In this document: positions 6,085 through 12,972 of the stretch, in pieces
How the letters are laid out: every line of letters starts with the position of its first letter
Position numbering within the stretch: position 1 is the stretch's first letter
Source of the DNA: Thermoanaerobaculia bacterium
Lineage (GTDB): Bacteria > Acidobacteriota > Thermoanaerobaculia > Multivoradales > UBA5704
Direction: 5' to 3'
NCBI GenBank assembly: GCA_025937035.1
Contig: JAICSG010000044.1
Span: forward strand, 1-12,972
Length of the DNA: 12,972 nucleotides
Translations under genes and position numbers: made by a program
Notes under the pieces: model-generated
The model's database searches: none
What the model saw: the letters and a program-made list of their open reading frames with translations, nothing else
Told to the model about the DNA's origin: nothing

Positions 6085-6315
6085 CTAGCTCTTCGCCGCC
6101 TCGCTCTCGGGGCTCCACTTCCGGACCGGGGCCTTGACGATCTTGCCGCTGCGGAGGCAGCGGGTGCAGACCCGGACCCGGCGCACGCCGCCGTCGATCA
6201 TCGCGCGGACCCGCTGGAGGTTGGGCTCCCAGGTACGCGAGGTGACGTTGTGCGCGTGGCTGACATTGCGGCCGAAGGTGGTTCCCTTGCCGCAGATCTC
6301 GCATTGCTTGGCCAT
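6085..6315 (-). CDS. rpmB: 50S ribosomal protein L28
   Basis: This 76-aa protein, MAKQCEICGKGTTFGRNVSH, has the conserved L28 pattern: GNxVSHAHN-like (GRNVSHAHNVTSRTWEPNLQ, residues 15-34), the R-rich VRRVRVCTRC block, and SGKIVKAP. Two CxxC pairs (C5/C8 and CTRC near 50-53) make it the zinc-binding (C+) form. L28 is a late-assembling component of the large ribosomal subunit. The length is normal for the family. The ATG at 6315 is preceded by AGGAG (6330-6326) at a ten-base spacing. It lies 69 bp after the rel stop, with its own candidate promoter and a leader hairpin in that gap, and is followed by a probable terminator, so it may be transcribed alone as well as by read-through from rel. Confidence 0.97.
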   Translation of the reverse strand: MAKQCEICGKGTTFGRNVSHAHNVTSRTWEPNLQRVRAMIDGGVRRVRVCTRCLRSGKIVKAPVRKWSPESEAAKS

Positions 6316-6335
6316 GACAGTCGTTCTCCTAGCTG

Positions 6336-6351
6336 CTGCCCCGAAGGGCAG
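6336..6351 (-). promoter_or_regulatory. UUCG-tetraloop hairpin in rpmB leader
   Basis: The minus strand reads CTGCCCTTCGGGGCAG: a six-pair GC stem closed by C-G around the very stable UUCG tetraloop. It ends six bases before the rpmB SD and begins about where the candidate promoter would start transcription. It could protect the 5' end or act as a control site for L28 expression; no such role is demonstrated. Confidence 0.5.
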
Positions 6352-6354
6352 GTA

Positions 6355-6383
6355 AAGATAGCAGAAGAGGGCCGTGAGCTCAA
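6355..6383 (-). promoter_or_regulatory. Candidate sigma-70-type promoter for rpmB
   Basis: On the minus strand TTGAGC (6383-6378), a 17-bp spacer and TATCTT (6360-6355) form a recognisable -35/-10 pair, with 4 of 6 matches to consensus in each box. Predicted initiation near 6348 would start at the UUCG hairpin and give a leader of about 33 nt. The match quality is moderate. Confidence 0.4.
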
Positions 6384-6386
6384 CCC

Positions 6387-8633
6387 CTAATTCAACGCCT
6401 CGAGCTGCTGCCCCCCGCCGCCGCCCGTGGCCTTGCGGCCGACCCGCAGGACGCCGGAGATGGTGCGGACCTCGCGGAGGAGCTTGTCGAGGTGCTTGCG
6501 GTCGCGGAGCTGGCAGACGACGCTGATGGTGCCGCGGCCGGTCTCACTGTGGGTGTCCGCCTCGATGGCCGTGATGTTGCTGCCGGCGCGGGTGATCGCC
6601 TCGGTCAGACGGGCGAGCATCCCCTGCTGGTCCTCGACCTCGATCAGCAGCGAGACCTGGTAGACCTCGTTCTTCCCCTGCTCCCACTGGACCTCGATCT
6701 CCCGCTCCGGGTTGTAGAGGAGGTTCTGCACGTTCGGGCAGTCCACCCGGTGCACCGAGACCCCCCGGCCGCGGGTGATGTAGCCCACGATCTCCTCGCC
6801 CGGCAACGGATTGCAGCACTGGGCCAGGTAGGAGAGCATGTCGCCGTGCCCCTTGATGGTGAGCGGGCCGGAGGCGCCGAAGGGGAGGATCTTGCTCACC
6901 GCCTGGCGCAGCCGCCCGGGCTTCTCCGCCGTCCCCTCCTCCAGCTTGTCGAGCCCCACCACCCGCTCCAGCACGTGGCGCGGCTCGGTCTTGCCGAAGC
7001 CGATCCGGCTGAAGAGGTCGTCGACCTTGGAGAGACCCTCGCTCTGGAGATAGCTGGCGAATTCCGGGGTGTCCGTCACCTTGCGGTAGGAGAGGCCGTA
7101 CTTGCGGATCTCCTTGTCGAACAATCGCCGGCCGATCTCCATCGCCCGCTGCTTCTGCTGGGTGTTGAGCCACTGGCGGATCTTGCTCTTGGCGCGCGAG
7201 GTGGTGACCAGATTCAGCCAGTCGCGGCTGGGGTTGCGCGACGGGTTGGTGAGCACCTCCACCATGTCGCCGTTGGAGAGCGCCGTGCGCAGGGGGACCA
7301 GCTTGCCGTTGACCCGCGCGCCGGCGCAGTGGTGGCCGAGGTCGGTGTGGACCCGGTAGGCGAAGTCGAGCGGCGTCGCCCCGCGCGGGAAGGAGAAGAC
7401 CTCCCCCTTGGGGGTGAAGACGTAGACCTCGTCCGGATAGAGGTCGACCTTGAGGGTGGTGAGGAAGGTGCGCGGGTCCTCGACCTCCTTCTGCCACTCC
7501 AGGAGCTGGCGCAGCCAGAGGATGTTGGGATCGCTCGCCCGCGGCGCCTCGACCCGCCCCTCCTTGTAGTGCCAGTGGGCGGCGATGCCCTCCTCGGCGA
7601 TCACGTCCATCTCGCGGGTGCGGATCTGCACCTCGAACGGCTGCCCCTGATCCCCCACCACCGTCGTGTGCAGCGACTGGTAGAGGTTGGGCTTGGGCAT
7701 CGCGATGTAGTCCTTGAACCGTCCCGGGATGGGGCGCCAGTTCTGGTGCACCACGCCGAGGGCGGCGTAGGTGTCCTTGAGGCTGGAGGTCACGATGCGG
7801 AAGGCCAGGAAGTCGTAGAGCTGGGAGATGTCGATCCCCTGCCGGCGCAGCTTCTCGTAGATCGAGTAGAAGCGCTTGACGCGGAAGCTGATCTCGGCGT
7901 CGATCCCCGCCCCGTCCAGGCTCTTGGCGAGCCGGCCGCGGATGCGCTCCATGGCCGTCTGGCCGAGCTTCATCTTCTCGGCGATCTTCGAGTGGAGCTC
8001 GGCGAACTGGTGGGGATAGAGGTGATAGAAGGCCAGGTCCTCGAGGTCCCCCTTGACGCGGGCCATGCCGAGGCGGTGGGCGATGGGGGCGTAGATCTCC
8101 AGCGTCTCGCGCGAGATCCGGCGCCGCGCCTCGGCCGGCATGTGCTCCAGGGTCTGCATGTTGTGCAGCCGGTCGGCGAGCTTGACCACGATCACCCGGA
8201 TGTCCTTCGCGGAGGCGAGGATCATCTTGCGGAAGGTCTCGGCCTGGGCCTCGTCGCGGCGCACGTACTCATGGCGGCCGATCTTGGTGACGCCGTCCAC
8301 CAAGCCGCAGACCTCGCCGCCGAACTCCTTCTCCAGCACCTCGCGGGTGGTGAGGGTGTCCTCCAGCACGTCGTGCAGCAGCCCCACGGCCACGCAGGTC
8401 TGGTCGAACTTGAGGTCGGCCAGCAGCCAGGCGACGTTGAGCGGATGGATCATGTAGGGCTCGCCGGAGCGGCGCACCTGATCCTTGTGCATCTCGGCGG
8501 AGAAGTCGTAGACGGAGCGCAGGAACCCCGGATCGGCGGGCCGGCCGTGCGAGGCGAGGCAGGCGATCACCTCGTCGAGGCGCGACACCCCTCGCGTGGA
8601 GACCGGCGGAGCGAGGCTCTTGCTGTGGGGCAT
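6387..8633 (-). CDS. Bifunctional (p)ppGpp synthetase/hydrolase (Rel/SpoT family)
   Basis: This 748-aa long RSH protein has all domains in order. The HD hydrolase is intact: H63 in YMIHP, H87-D88 in GLLHDVLEDT, and D154 in KLADRLHNM. The synthetase (about 250-345) has YDFLAFRI, GRFKDYIAMPKPNLYQSLHTT and EVQIRT. RFKD (305-308) is the RXKD motif of bifunctional Rel/SpoT enzymes, not the EXDD of synthetase-only RelA. A TGS domain (about 400-460, VYVFTPKGEV), a conserved-Cys region (AQCCNPLPGE to RVDCPN) and a C-terminal ACT domain follow. It makes pppGpp/ppGpp from ATP and GTP/GDP on starved ribosomes and hydrolyses it. As the only long RSH seen here it is probably the genome's main alarmone enzyme; rel or spoT naming is a matter of convention. 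The ATG at 8633 has a weak GGGAAG upstream. A good -10 box lies 55 bp upstream of the ATG. Confidence 0.96.
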   Translation of the reverse strand: MPHSKSLAPPVSTRGVSRLDEVIACLASHGRPADPGFLRSVYDFSAEMHKDQVRRSGEPYMIHPLNVAWLLADLKFDQTCVAVGLLHDVLEDTLTTREVLEKEFGGEVCGLVDGVTKIGRHEYVRRDEAQAETFRKMILASAKDIRVIVVKLADRLHNMQTLEHMPAEARRRISRETLEIYAPIAHRLGMARVKGDLEDLAFYHLYPHQFAELHSKIAEKMKLGQTAMERIRGRLAKSLDGAGIDAEISFRVKRFYSIYEKLRRQGIDISQLYDFLAFRIVTSSLKDTYAALGVVHQNWRPIPGRFKDYIAMPKPNLYQSLHTTVVGDQGQPFEVQIRTREMDVIAEEGIAAHWHYKEGRVEAPRASDPNILWLRQLLEWQKEVEDPRTFLTTLKVDLYPDEVYVFTPKGEVFSFPRGATPLDFAYRVHTDLGHHCAGARVNGKLVPLRTALSNGDMVEVLTNPSRNPSRDWLNLVTTSRAKSKIRQWLNTQQKQRAMEIGRRLFDKEIRKYGLSYRKVTDTPEFASYLQSEGLSKVDDLFSRIGFGKTEPRHVLERVVGLDKLEEGTAEKPGRLRQAVSKILPFGASGPLTIKGHGDMLSYLAQCCNPLPGEEIVGYITRGRGVSVHRVDCPNVQNLLYNPEREIEVQWEQGKNEVYQVSLLIEVEDQQGMLARLTEAITRAGSNITAIEADTHSETGRGTISVVCQLRDRKHLDKLLREVRTISGVLRVGRKATGGGGGQQLEALN

Positions 8634-8688
8634 AAGGGCTTCCCGTGCGAGGCGGTCCGTCGGCGGGAGCCATCGTCACGGGTCAATC

Positions 8689-8694
8689 ATTATA
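8689..8694 (-). promoter_or_regulatory. Perfect -10 box TATAAT upstream of rel gene
   Basis: The minus strand reads TTATAATG, an exact TATAAT, 55 bp before the rel ATG and between it and the hairpin-rich element after secF. No good -35 hexamer is found 16-18 bp upstream. The site stands out in an otherwise GC-rich stretch and would give a leader of about 50 nt. Confidence 0.4.
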
Positions 8695-8730
8695 AGGGTA
8701 GATCGGGTTGGGAGATTCCCTCCCTCGATT

Positions 8731-8858
8731 TGCCCCGTAGGGGCGGCGGCAGATCCTCGCTCGAGAAAGCTGCCGTCTCCGGGGCTCTGGGGTTCTGCGG
8801 GGCTGGCTGCCTGGGGCTTACGCCCCAGGCTACATGCCTCTGCCCCTACGGGGCAGGC
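8731..8858. repeat. Hairpin-rich REP/MITE-like intergenic element
   Basis: The element is bounded by GCCCCGTAGGGGC at 8732-8744 and its exact reverse complement inside 8841-8855 (CTGCCCCTACGGGGCAG, 8840-8856). Each end can itself fold. Between them lie CGGCAG (8747-8752) pairing with CTGCCG (8770-8775), and a perfect 9-bp stem, GCCTGGGGC (8809-8817) with GCCCCAGGC (8822-8830). It fills the gap right up to the secF stop codon and carries no coding sequence. The form, several GC stems within mutually inverted ends, is that of dispersed bacterial intergenic repeats. Similar GGGGCTTACGCCCC elements are, as I recall, common in Acidobacteriota and Planctomycetota genomes. It could also block 3' decay of the sec mRNA. 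Confidence 0.6.
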
Positions 8859-10148
8859 CTACGCCCGCCGCCGCGTCTGCCGCCGGGGCCGCGGCTGCGG
8901 GAGGGGCTGCTCGCCGGTGCCGGGCTCGGGGCGGTCGGCCGCGGGGCGGCTGCTGCTCTGGCGGACCGGCGCGCCGCCGGACTTCCGGCTCAGCTTGCCC
9001 TCGGAACCGAAGTACTTCTCCCAGAGCAGGGCGAACGGGCTCGCCACGTAGACCGACGAGTAGGTGCCGACGATGATGCCGATCGTCATCACGAAGGCGA
9101 AGCCGCGCAGCACGTCGCCGCCCAGGATGAGCAGCGCGAGCACGGTGAGGAAGGTCAGGCCGCCGGTCATGATCGTCCGCGACAGGGTCTCGTTGATGCT
9201 CTCGTTCATCAGCTCGATCAGCGGCTTGCGGCGGCTCTTCCGCATGTTCTCGCGCACGCGGTCGAAGATGACCACGGTGTCGTTCATCGAGTAGCCGACG
9301 AGGGTGAGGAAGGCGGCGATCGTGGTCAGGTTGAACTCGAGGCCGAAGGCCCAGAAGAAGAGCAGGGTGACCATGACGTCGTGGATCGAGGCCATCACCG
9401 CGCCGATGCCGAAGCGGAGCTCGAAGCGGAACCAGATGTAGGCCAGCATGCCGAGCAGCGACATGATCACGGCGAGGAAGCCCTGCCGGCGCAGCTCGCC
9501 GCCGATCTGCGGGCCGACGTTCTCGACCGCCAGCAGGGCGAAGGAGCCGAGATGGGCCCGGGACTGCAGCGCGGCGGCCGCCCCCGGGCTCACGCCGGGG
9601 ATGCGGGAGAGACGGCCGAAGTCCTTGAACATGCCGTCCTTGCTGCGCTCGGCCACGATCGCCGTGGCCATCGGCTCGTAGTGGGCGCGCGCCGCCTGGG
9701 GACCCTGGGCCGCGACCTTGTCGGGATCGGCCTGCAGGAGGAAGGTGGTGAGGGAGTCGGCGCTCGCCTGGTTGAGGTCGAAGCCCGTCTGCCCCTGGTT
9801 GAGGTCACGGTTGAGCGCCGCGACCACATGGTCGAGGCTCCCCTCCTCGCTCCCCTCCTTGGAGACCGCCGTCTTGATGATCACCTGGTTGGCCGCGGGG
9901 ACTCCGAAGCGCTGGATCTCGGCGGCGCCCATCCCGGCCTGCTTGAGCACGCCGCGGATGCGGTCGAGGTCCGGGGTCTGCTTGAACCCGAGGGTGATCT
10001 GCGTGCCACCGGCGAAGTCGATGCCCATGTTGAGCCGGTGCGGGCCGAACACGGCGTAGACGCCGCCCAGCACCAGCAGGAAGGACACGACGATCCAGAA
10101 CCGCCGGTACTTCATGAAGTCGAAGTGCGTATCGCGAAACAGCTCCAT
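8859..10148 (-). CDS. secF: Protein translocase subunit SecF
   Basis: This 429-aa inner-membrane protein, with SecD, uses the proton gradient to pull secreted proteins through SecYEG on the periplasmic side. TM1 lies at about 17-35, followed by the conserved GIDFAGGTQITLGF (42-55). The C-terminal membrane half carries VGPQIGGELRRQG (211-223), and GYSMNDTVVIFDRVREN (285-301) is the SecF signature. Five further TM segments fall between 225 and 375. The protein is about 100 residues longer than E. coli SecF. The extra length is in the first periplasmic loop (about 95-205, acidic and Gln/Ala-rich) and in a Pro/Arg-rich cytoplasmic tail (about 385-429). The ATG at 10148 follows AAGGAG at ideal spacing and lies 27 bp after secD, so the two are cotranscribed. 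Confidence 0.95.
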   Translation of the reverse strand: MELFRDTHFDFMKYRRFWIVVSFLLVLGGVYAVFGPHRLNMGIDFAGGTQITLGFKQTPDLDRIRGVLKQAGMGAAEIQRFGVPAANQVIIKTAVSKEGSEEGSLDHVVAALNRDLNQGQTGFDLNQASADSLTTFLLQADPDKVAAQGPQAARAHYEPMATAIVAERSKDGMFKDFGRLSRIPGVSPGAAAALQSRAHLGSFALLAVENVGPQIGGELRRQGFLAVIMSLLGMLAYIWFRFELRFGIGAVMASIHDVMVTLLFFWAFGLEFNLTTIAAFLTLVGYSMNDTVVIFDRVRENMRKSRRKPLIELMNESINETLSRTIMTGGLTFLTVLALLILGGDVLRGFAFVMTIGIIVGTYSSVYVASPFALLWEKYFGSEGKLSRKSGGAPVRQSSSRPAADRPEPGTGEQPLPQPRPRRQTRRRA

Positions 10149-10175
10149 GGCTTTGCTCCTTTCGACCTCGCCCGG

Positions 10176-11753
10176 TCAGATGGAAAGCTTCTGCACCCGG
10201 CGGCGGGAGAGCACCAGGTCGAACAACCAGCGGCTGACGAAGACCGCGGTGAAGATGGAGGCGATGAGACCGATGGTCAGCGTCACCGCGAACCCCTTGA
10301 TCGGGCCGGTGCCGAACTGGAACAGGAACAGCGCCGAGATCAGGGTGGTGACGTGGGTGTCGATGATCGAGGTGAACGCCCGGTCGAAGCCGTGGTCGAT
10401 GGACGATCGGACGGTGCGTCCTGCTCGCATCTCCTCCCGGATTCTTTCGAACACGAGCACGTTGGCGTCCACCGCCATGCCGATCGTCAGGATGATACCG
10501 GCGATGCCGGGCAGGGTCAGGGTCGAATGGAAGGCGCCCATGCCGCCGAACAGGATCAGCACGTTGAGCACCAGGGCCATGACCGCGTTGACCCCCGACA
10601 GGTGGTAGTAGGCCAGCATGGTGAGCACCACCAGCGCGGTGCCGAGGACGCCGGCGCGCAGACCGTCGCGGATCGAGTCACGGCCGAGCGAGGGGCCGAC
10701 CGTGCGCTCCTCCAGGTAGGTGATGCTGGCCGGCAGCGCGCCCGAGCGCAGCGTCGTCGCGAGGTCCTGGGCCGATTCCTGGGTGAAGCCGCCCTCGATC
10801 TGGCCGCGGTCGCGGATCTGCGAGTTGATCACCGGCGCGGTGACCACCCGGCCGTCGAGCACCACGGCGAGGCCGGAGCCGACGTTCTTGCCGGTGAGGT
10901 CGCCGAAGGTCTCGGCGGCCTGCGGCTTGAGGGTGAACTCGACCACCGGCTGGCCGAACTGGCCGGGGGCCGGCCGCGCGTTGCTGAGGTCGCGGCCGGT
11001 GACCGTGCGCCGCTTCTCCACCGCGAAGTACTGCTTGCCCACCACGGCGCGGGTCTCGCGGTCGCGCACGTCCCCGTCCAGGATCTCGACGTCGTCCGGG
11101 AGATGGCCGCCGTAGTTGGCGAGGATCGCCTCCTGCGTGGGCACGCCGCCGCCCCCCTTGGGGAAGCGGACGAGGCGGAACTCCAGGAAGGCGGTGCTCT
11201 TGATCAGGCGGCGCACGCGCTCGATGTCGGTGATGCCGGGGAGCTGCAGCACGATGCGGTGGCCGGTCGACGTGGGCTGGATCACCGGCTCGGAGACGCC
11301 GAACTCGTTGATGCGGTTGCCGATCGTCTGCACCGCCTGGTTGACGGCGCCGTTCTGCACCTCGTTGATCGCCTGCGAGGTCATCGTGAGGGCGAGGTCG
11401 TTGCCCTGCGCCTTCACCTGCCAGCGCTGGCCCAGGTAGTTGGAGACGAGAGTGCTCGCCGCGTCCCGGGCCTCCGGCGTGGGGGCGGTGACGACGAACG
11501 AGCTGTCCCCCGTGCGGTGCCCGGTGAGGCCGGGAGCCCCCTTGTCCTTGCCGAGGTCGATCAGCCGCGCCATGTCGGCGTCGGTGTCGGCCCGCAGGGC
11601 GTCCTCGGTGTGGACCTGGAGGACGAGGTGCATGCCTCCCCGGAGGTCGAGGCCGAGGTTGATCTTGTCCTTCGGCGGATAGGCCAGGGCCACGCAGATG
11701 GCCGCCACCGCCAGGATCAGCAGCCCGCGCCAGAGCAGATTTCGATTGTTCAT
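10176..11753 (-). CDS. secD: Protein translocase subunit SecD
   Basis: This 525-aa protein is the partner of SecF. TM1 is at about 8-25, followed directly by GLDLRGGMHLVL (34-45), the SecD hallmark. The large periplasmic P1 region includes NRINEFGVSEPVIQ (146-159) and RIVLQLPGI. The C-terminal membrane domain begins at RTVGPSLGRDSIRDG (350-364) and contains GMAVDANVLVFERIREE (425-441), with the conserved Asp of the proton path, and FQFGTGPIKGFAVTLTIG (478-495). It is shorter than E. coli SecD (615 aa) but complete. The ATG at 11753 is chosen because it aligns with family N-termini, has AGGGAG (11768-11763) upstream, and overlaps the yajC stop as ATGA. The open frame upstream of this ATG lies over yajC and is not coding. 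Confidence 0.95.
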   Translation of the reverse strand: MNNRNLLWRGLLILAVAAICVALAYPPKDKINLGLDLRGGMHLVLQVHTEDALRADTDADMARLIDLGKDKGAPGLTGHRTGDSSFVVTAPTPEARDAASTLVSNYLGQRWQVKAQGNDLALTMTSQAINEVQNGAVNQAVQTIGNRINEFGVSEPVIQPTSTGHRIVLQLPGITDIERVRRLIKSTAFLEFRLVRFPKGGGGVPTQEAILANYGGHLPDDVEILDGDVRDRETRAVVGKQYFAVEKRRTVTGRDLSNARPAPGQFGQPVVEFTLKPQAAETFGDLTGKNVGSGLAVVLDGRVVTAPVINSQIRDRGQIEGGFTQESAQDLATTLRSGALPASITYLEERTVGPSLGRDSIRDGLRAGVLGTALVVLTMLAYYHLSGVNAVMALVLNVLILFGGMGAFHSTLTLPGIAGIILTIGMAVDANVLVFERIREEMRAGRTVRSSIDHGFDRAFTSIIDTHVTTLISALFLFQFGTGPIKGFAVTLTIGLIASIFTAVFVSRWLFDLVLSRRRVQKLSI

Positions 11754-12097
11754 GATGATTGACTCCCTTTGTCGCTCTCTCCCTCGAAGCCGGAGATCGC
11801 CGATTTGGCGACCCGCACGCGGACGTTGTCGGCGATGCGCAGCAGCACCGTCGCCCCTTCGACCGCGGTCACCTCGCCATAGAGGCCGCCCGTGGTGATC
11901 ACCTTGTCCCCCTTCTTCAGATTCTCGATCAACTGCTGCAGCGCCTTGCGCTGCCGCTGCATGGGCAGCATGAGCACGACGTAGAAGATGACGAAGATGA
12001 GGAGCATGGGGGCGAGCCCGGTGAGCGCTCCCAGCAGACCGCCACCGGAGGCGGCCTGGAGCGCCAGGGCCATCGAGGGTATGGAGATCGGATTCAT
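11750..12097 (-). CDS. yajC: Sec translocon accessory protein YajC
   Basis: This 115-aa single-span membrane protein is part of the SecDF-YajC complex attached to SecYEG. A short Ala/Gly-rich N-terminus precedes one TM helix at about 24-44 (LTGLAPMLLIFVIFYVVLML). A basic junction (MQRQRKALQQLIENLKKGD) and the cytoplasmic SH3-like YajC domain follow: GDKVITTGGLYGEVTAVEG and VRVRVAKSAISGF. The length is typical. The ATG at 12097 lies 31 bp after tgt and has no SD. The perfect palindrome GTGCGCGCAC (12098-12107) abuts it, so translation may depend on coupling to tgt. An in-frame ATG at 12073 is possible but equally lacks an SD. Its TGA overlaps the secD start. Confidence 0.9.
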   Translation of the reverse strand: MNPISIPSMALALQAASGGGLLGALTGLAPMLLIFVIFYVVLMLPMQRQRKALQQLIENLKKGDKVITTGGLYGEVTAVEGATVLLRIADNVRVRVAKSAISGFEGESDKGSQSS

Positions 12098-12127
12098 GTG
12101 CGCGCACGTCGGCAGGGTCGGCCTGCC
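12098..12127 (-). promoter_or_regulatory. Hairpin and palindrome between tgt and yajC
   Basis: GGCAGG (12111-12116) pairs perfectly with CCTGCC (12122-12127) over a five-base loop, just after the tgt stop. The ten-base palindrome GTGCGCGCAC (12098-12107) directly abuts the yajC ATG. Together they occupy the place where an SD would be expected. They could modulate yajC translation or may simply reflect GC-rich composition. Confidence 0.35.
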
Positions 12128-12128
12128 G

Positions 12129-12972
12129 TCAAGAGCTCCTTTGCTCAAGGGGATGGGAAGAAGCCGGAGGGATCCGCACGTCGGATCCTTCCGGCGGGTC
12201 TCCACCGGCGGTACGGCAGGCGAGACTCGCCATGTCGGTCAACGTACCGAGCTCAATACCTTGCCGGAGATCCGCCATGAAGTCAAGGTAAAAGCGAAGA
12301 TTGTGGAGGGTGGAGAGCACCGGCGCGGTCAGCTCGCCCGCCCGCGTCAGGTGGTGGAGGAAGGCCCGCGACACCCGCGAGCAGACCGGACAGCCGCACT
12401 CGGCGTCGAGCGGCCGCTCGTCGTCCTTGTAGCGGGCGTTCTTGATCCTGATCACCCCCTGGCGGGTGAAGAGGACGCCGTGGCGGGCGTTGCGGGCCGG
12501 CAGCACGCAGTCGAAAAGGTCCACCCCCTGGAGGACGGCGTGGAGGATGTCCTCCGGATAGCCCACCCCCATCAGGTAGCGCGGCCGGTCCGCGGGCAGG
12601 GCCGGGGCCGTCCATTCCACCACCGCCCGGCGCTCCGCCACGGGCTCCCCCACGGAGACGCCACCGATGGCGTAGCCGTCGAAATCGAGAGTCGCGAGGT
12701 CGGCCGCCGCCCGCCGGCGCAGGTCCGGGTAGACGCTCCCCTGGACGATGCCGAACAGGCCGCCGCCTTCTCCCTTCCACGCCTCGCGGGCGCGGCGGGC
12801 CCAGGCGAGCGTGCGCTCCCAGGAGGCCTCGGCCGCCGGCCGCTCGACCGGCCACGAGGTGCACTCGTCGAGCATCATGGCGATGTCCACCCCCATCCGC
12901 TCCTGGAAGCTCACCACCCCCTCGGGGGTGAAGCGCAGGGGGGAGCCGTCCAGATGGCTGCGGAAGGTCACC
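12129..12972 (-). CDS. tgt: Queuine tRNA-ribosyltransferase, 5' end outside window
   Basis: About 280 C-terminal residues are visible; roughly the first 90-100 lie beyond the right edge. The visible GTG codon at 12971 is the internal Val of the conserved VTFRSHLDGS, not a start. Tgt exchanges guanine-34 of GUN-anticodon tRNAs for preQ1. Visible hallmarks are MMLDEC (general-acid Asp), FGIVQGSVYPDLR, GYAIGGVSVGEP, YLMGVGYPEDI, and LFDCVLPARNARHG with the nucleophilic Asp. The zinc site is C-x-C-x2-C (CGCPVC) plus the His of LHNLRFY. After the family's usual end (LRQGIELGTL) there is an extra tail of about 35 residues rich in Pro and Ser. The stop lies 31 bp before yajC, the common tgt-yajC-secDF order. 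Confidence 0.96.
   Translation of the reverse strand, partial: VTFRSHLDGSPLRFTPEGVVSFQERMGVDIAMMLDECTSWPVERPAAEASWERTLAWARRAREAWKGEGGGLFGIVQGSVYPDLRRRAAADLATLDFDGYAIGGVSVGEPVAERRAVVEWTAPALPADRPRYLMGVGYPEDILHAVLQGVDLFDCVLPARNARHGVLFTRQGVIRIKNARYKDDERPLDAECGCPVCSRVSRAFLHHLTRAGELTAPVLSTLHNLRFYLDFMADLRQGIELGTLTDMASLACRTAGGDPPEGSDVRIPPASSHPLEQRSS

Noticed and set aside
6492..11762. Very long plus-strand open frame (1756 codons) antisense to rel, secF and secD
   Set aside because: The translation is low-complexity Ala/Gly/Asp/Glu/Val/His/Arg, typical of the frame opposite high-GC genes. The minus strand carries unmistakable Rel, SecF and SecD over the same bases.
11754..12107. SecD N-terminal extension upstream of 11753
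   Set aside because: The upstream part lies over yajC in another frame and has no membrane or SecD features. The ATG at 11753 has an SD and the classic ATGA overlap.
12098..12205. YajC N-terminal extension to the ATG at 12205
   Set aside because: It would overlap the 3' end of tgt by 77 bp and add a hydrophilic 36-residue segment absent from YajC proteins.

Overview
The window is a high-GC bacterial chromosome segment (GC roughly 65% by eye) in which every convincing gene lies on the minus strand, so transcription runs from base 12972 towards base 1. The order tgt, yajC, secD, secF, relA/spoT-type gene, rpmB is a classic bacterial housekeeping neighbourhood. The zinc-finger/TPR protein paired with a small secreted peptide, and the SecF with an enlarged first periplasmic loop, suggest Acidobacteriota (Thermoanaerobaculia-like). 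That placement is inference from gene style and was not checked by a search.

Conserved half (12972 to 6085): the C-terminal three quarters of tgt (queuosine tRNA modification) is followed by yajC, secD and secF, the accessory subunits of the Sec translocon. secD overlaps yajC by an ATGA junction. A 225-bp gap after secF holds a hairpin-rich, REP/MITE-like element and then a perfect -10 box (TATAAT) for a bifunctional (p)ppGpp synthetase/hydrolase. rpmB (ribosomal protein L28, zinc-ribbon type) follows, with its own plausible promoter just past the rel stop codon and an intrinsic terminator about 120 nt after its stop.

Accessory part (6084 to 1): a 541-bp leader or intergenic region with helically phased A-tracts and a second terminator-like hairpin leads into a two-gene unit. 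Its genes are a 90-aa secreted peptide with a strong SD and signal peptide, and a 449-aa cytoplasmic protein with an N-terminal His/Cys motif and TPR-like helices. A strong hairpin separates the two. An 803-bp gene-free stretch follows. It contains a 17-bp-stem hairpin and an array of about a dozen 21-bp repeats, each centred on the palindrome GGAAYRTTCC and arranged with a strict 42-bp superperiod.

The array lies 169 bp upstream of an 828-aa protein that joins an HD phosphohydrolase-like domain to a complete Hsp90/GHKL-type ATPase. This is the most unusual gene in the window and a candidate signalling or conflict/defence protein. Its first ~460 bp have host-like codon usage, but the rest is much poorer in G/C at third codon positions, suggesting mosaic or horizontal origin. 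Its TGA stop overlaps the ATG of a YdeI/OmpD-associated (OmdA) family gene that runs off the left edge of the window.
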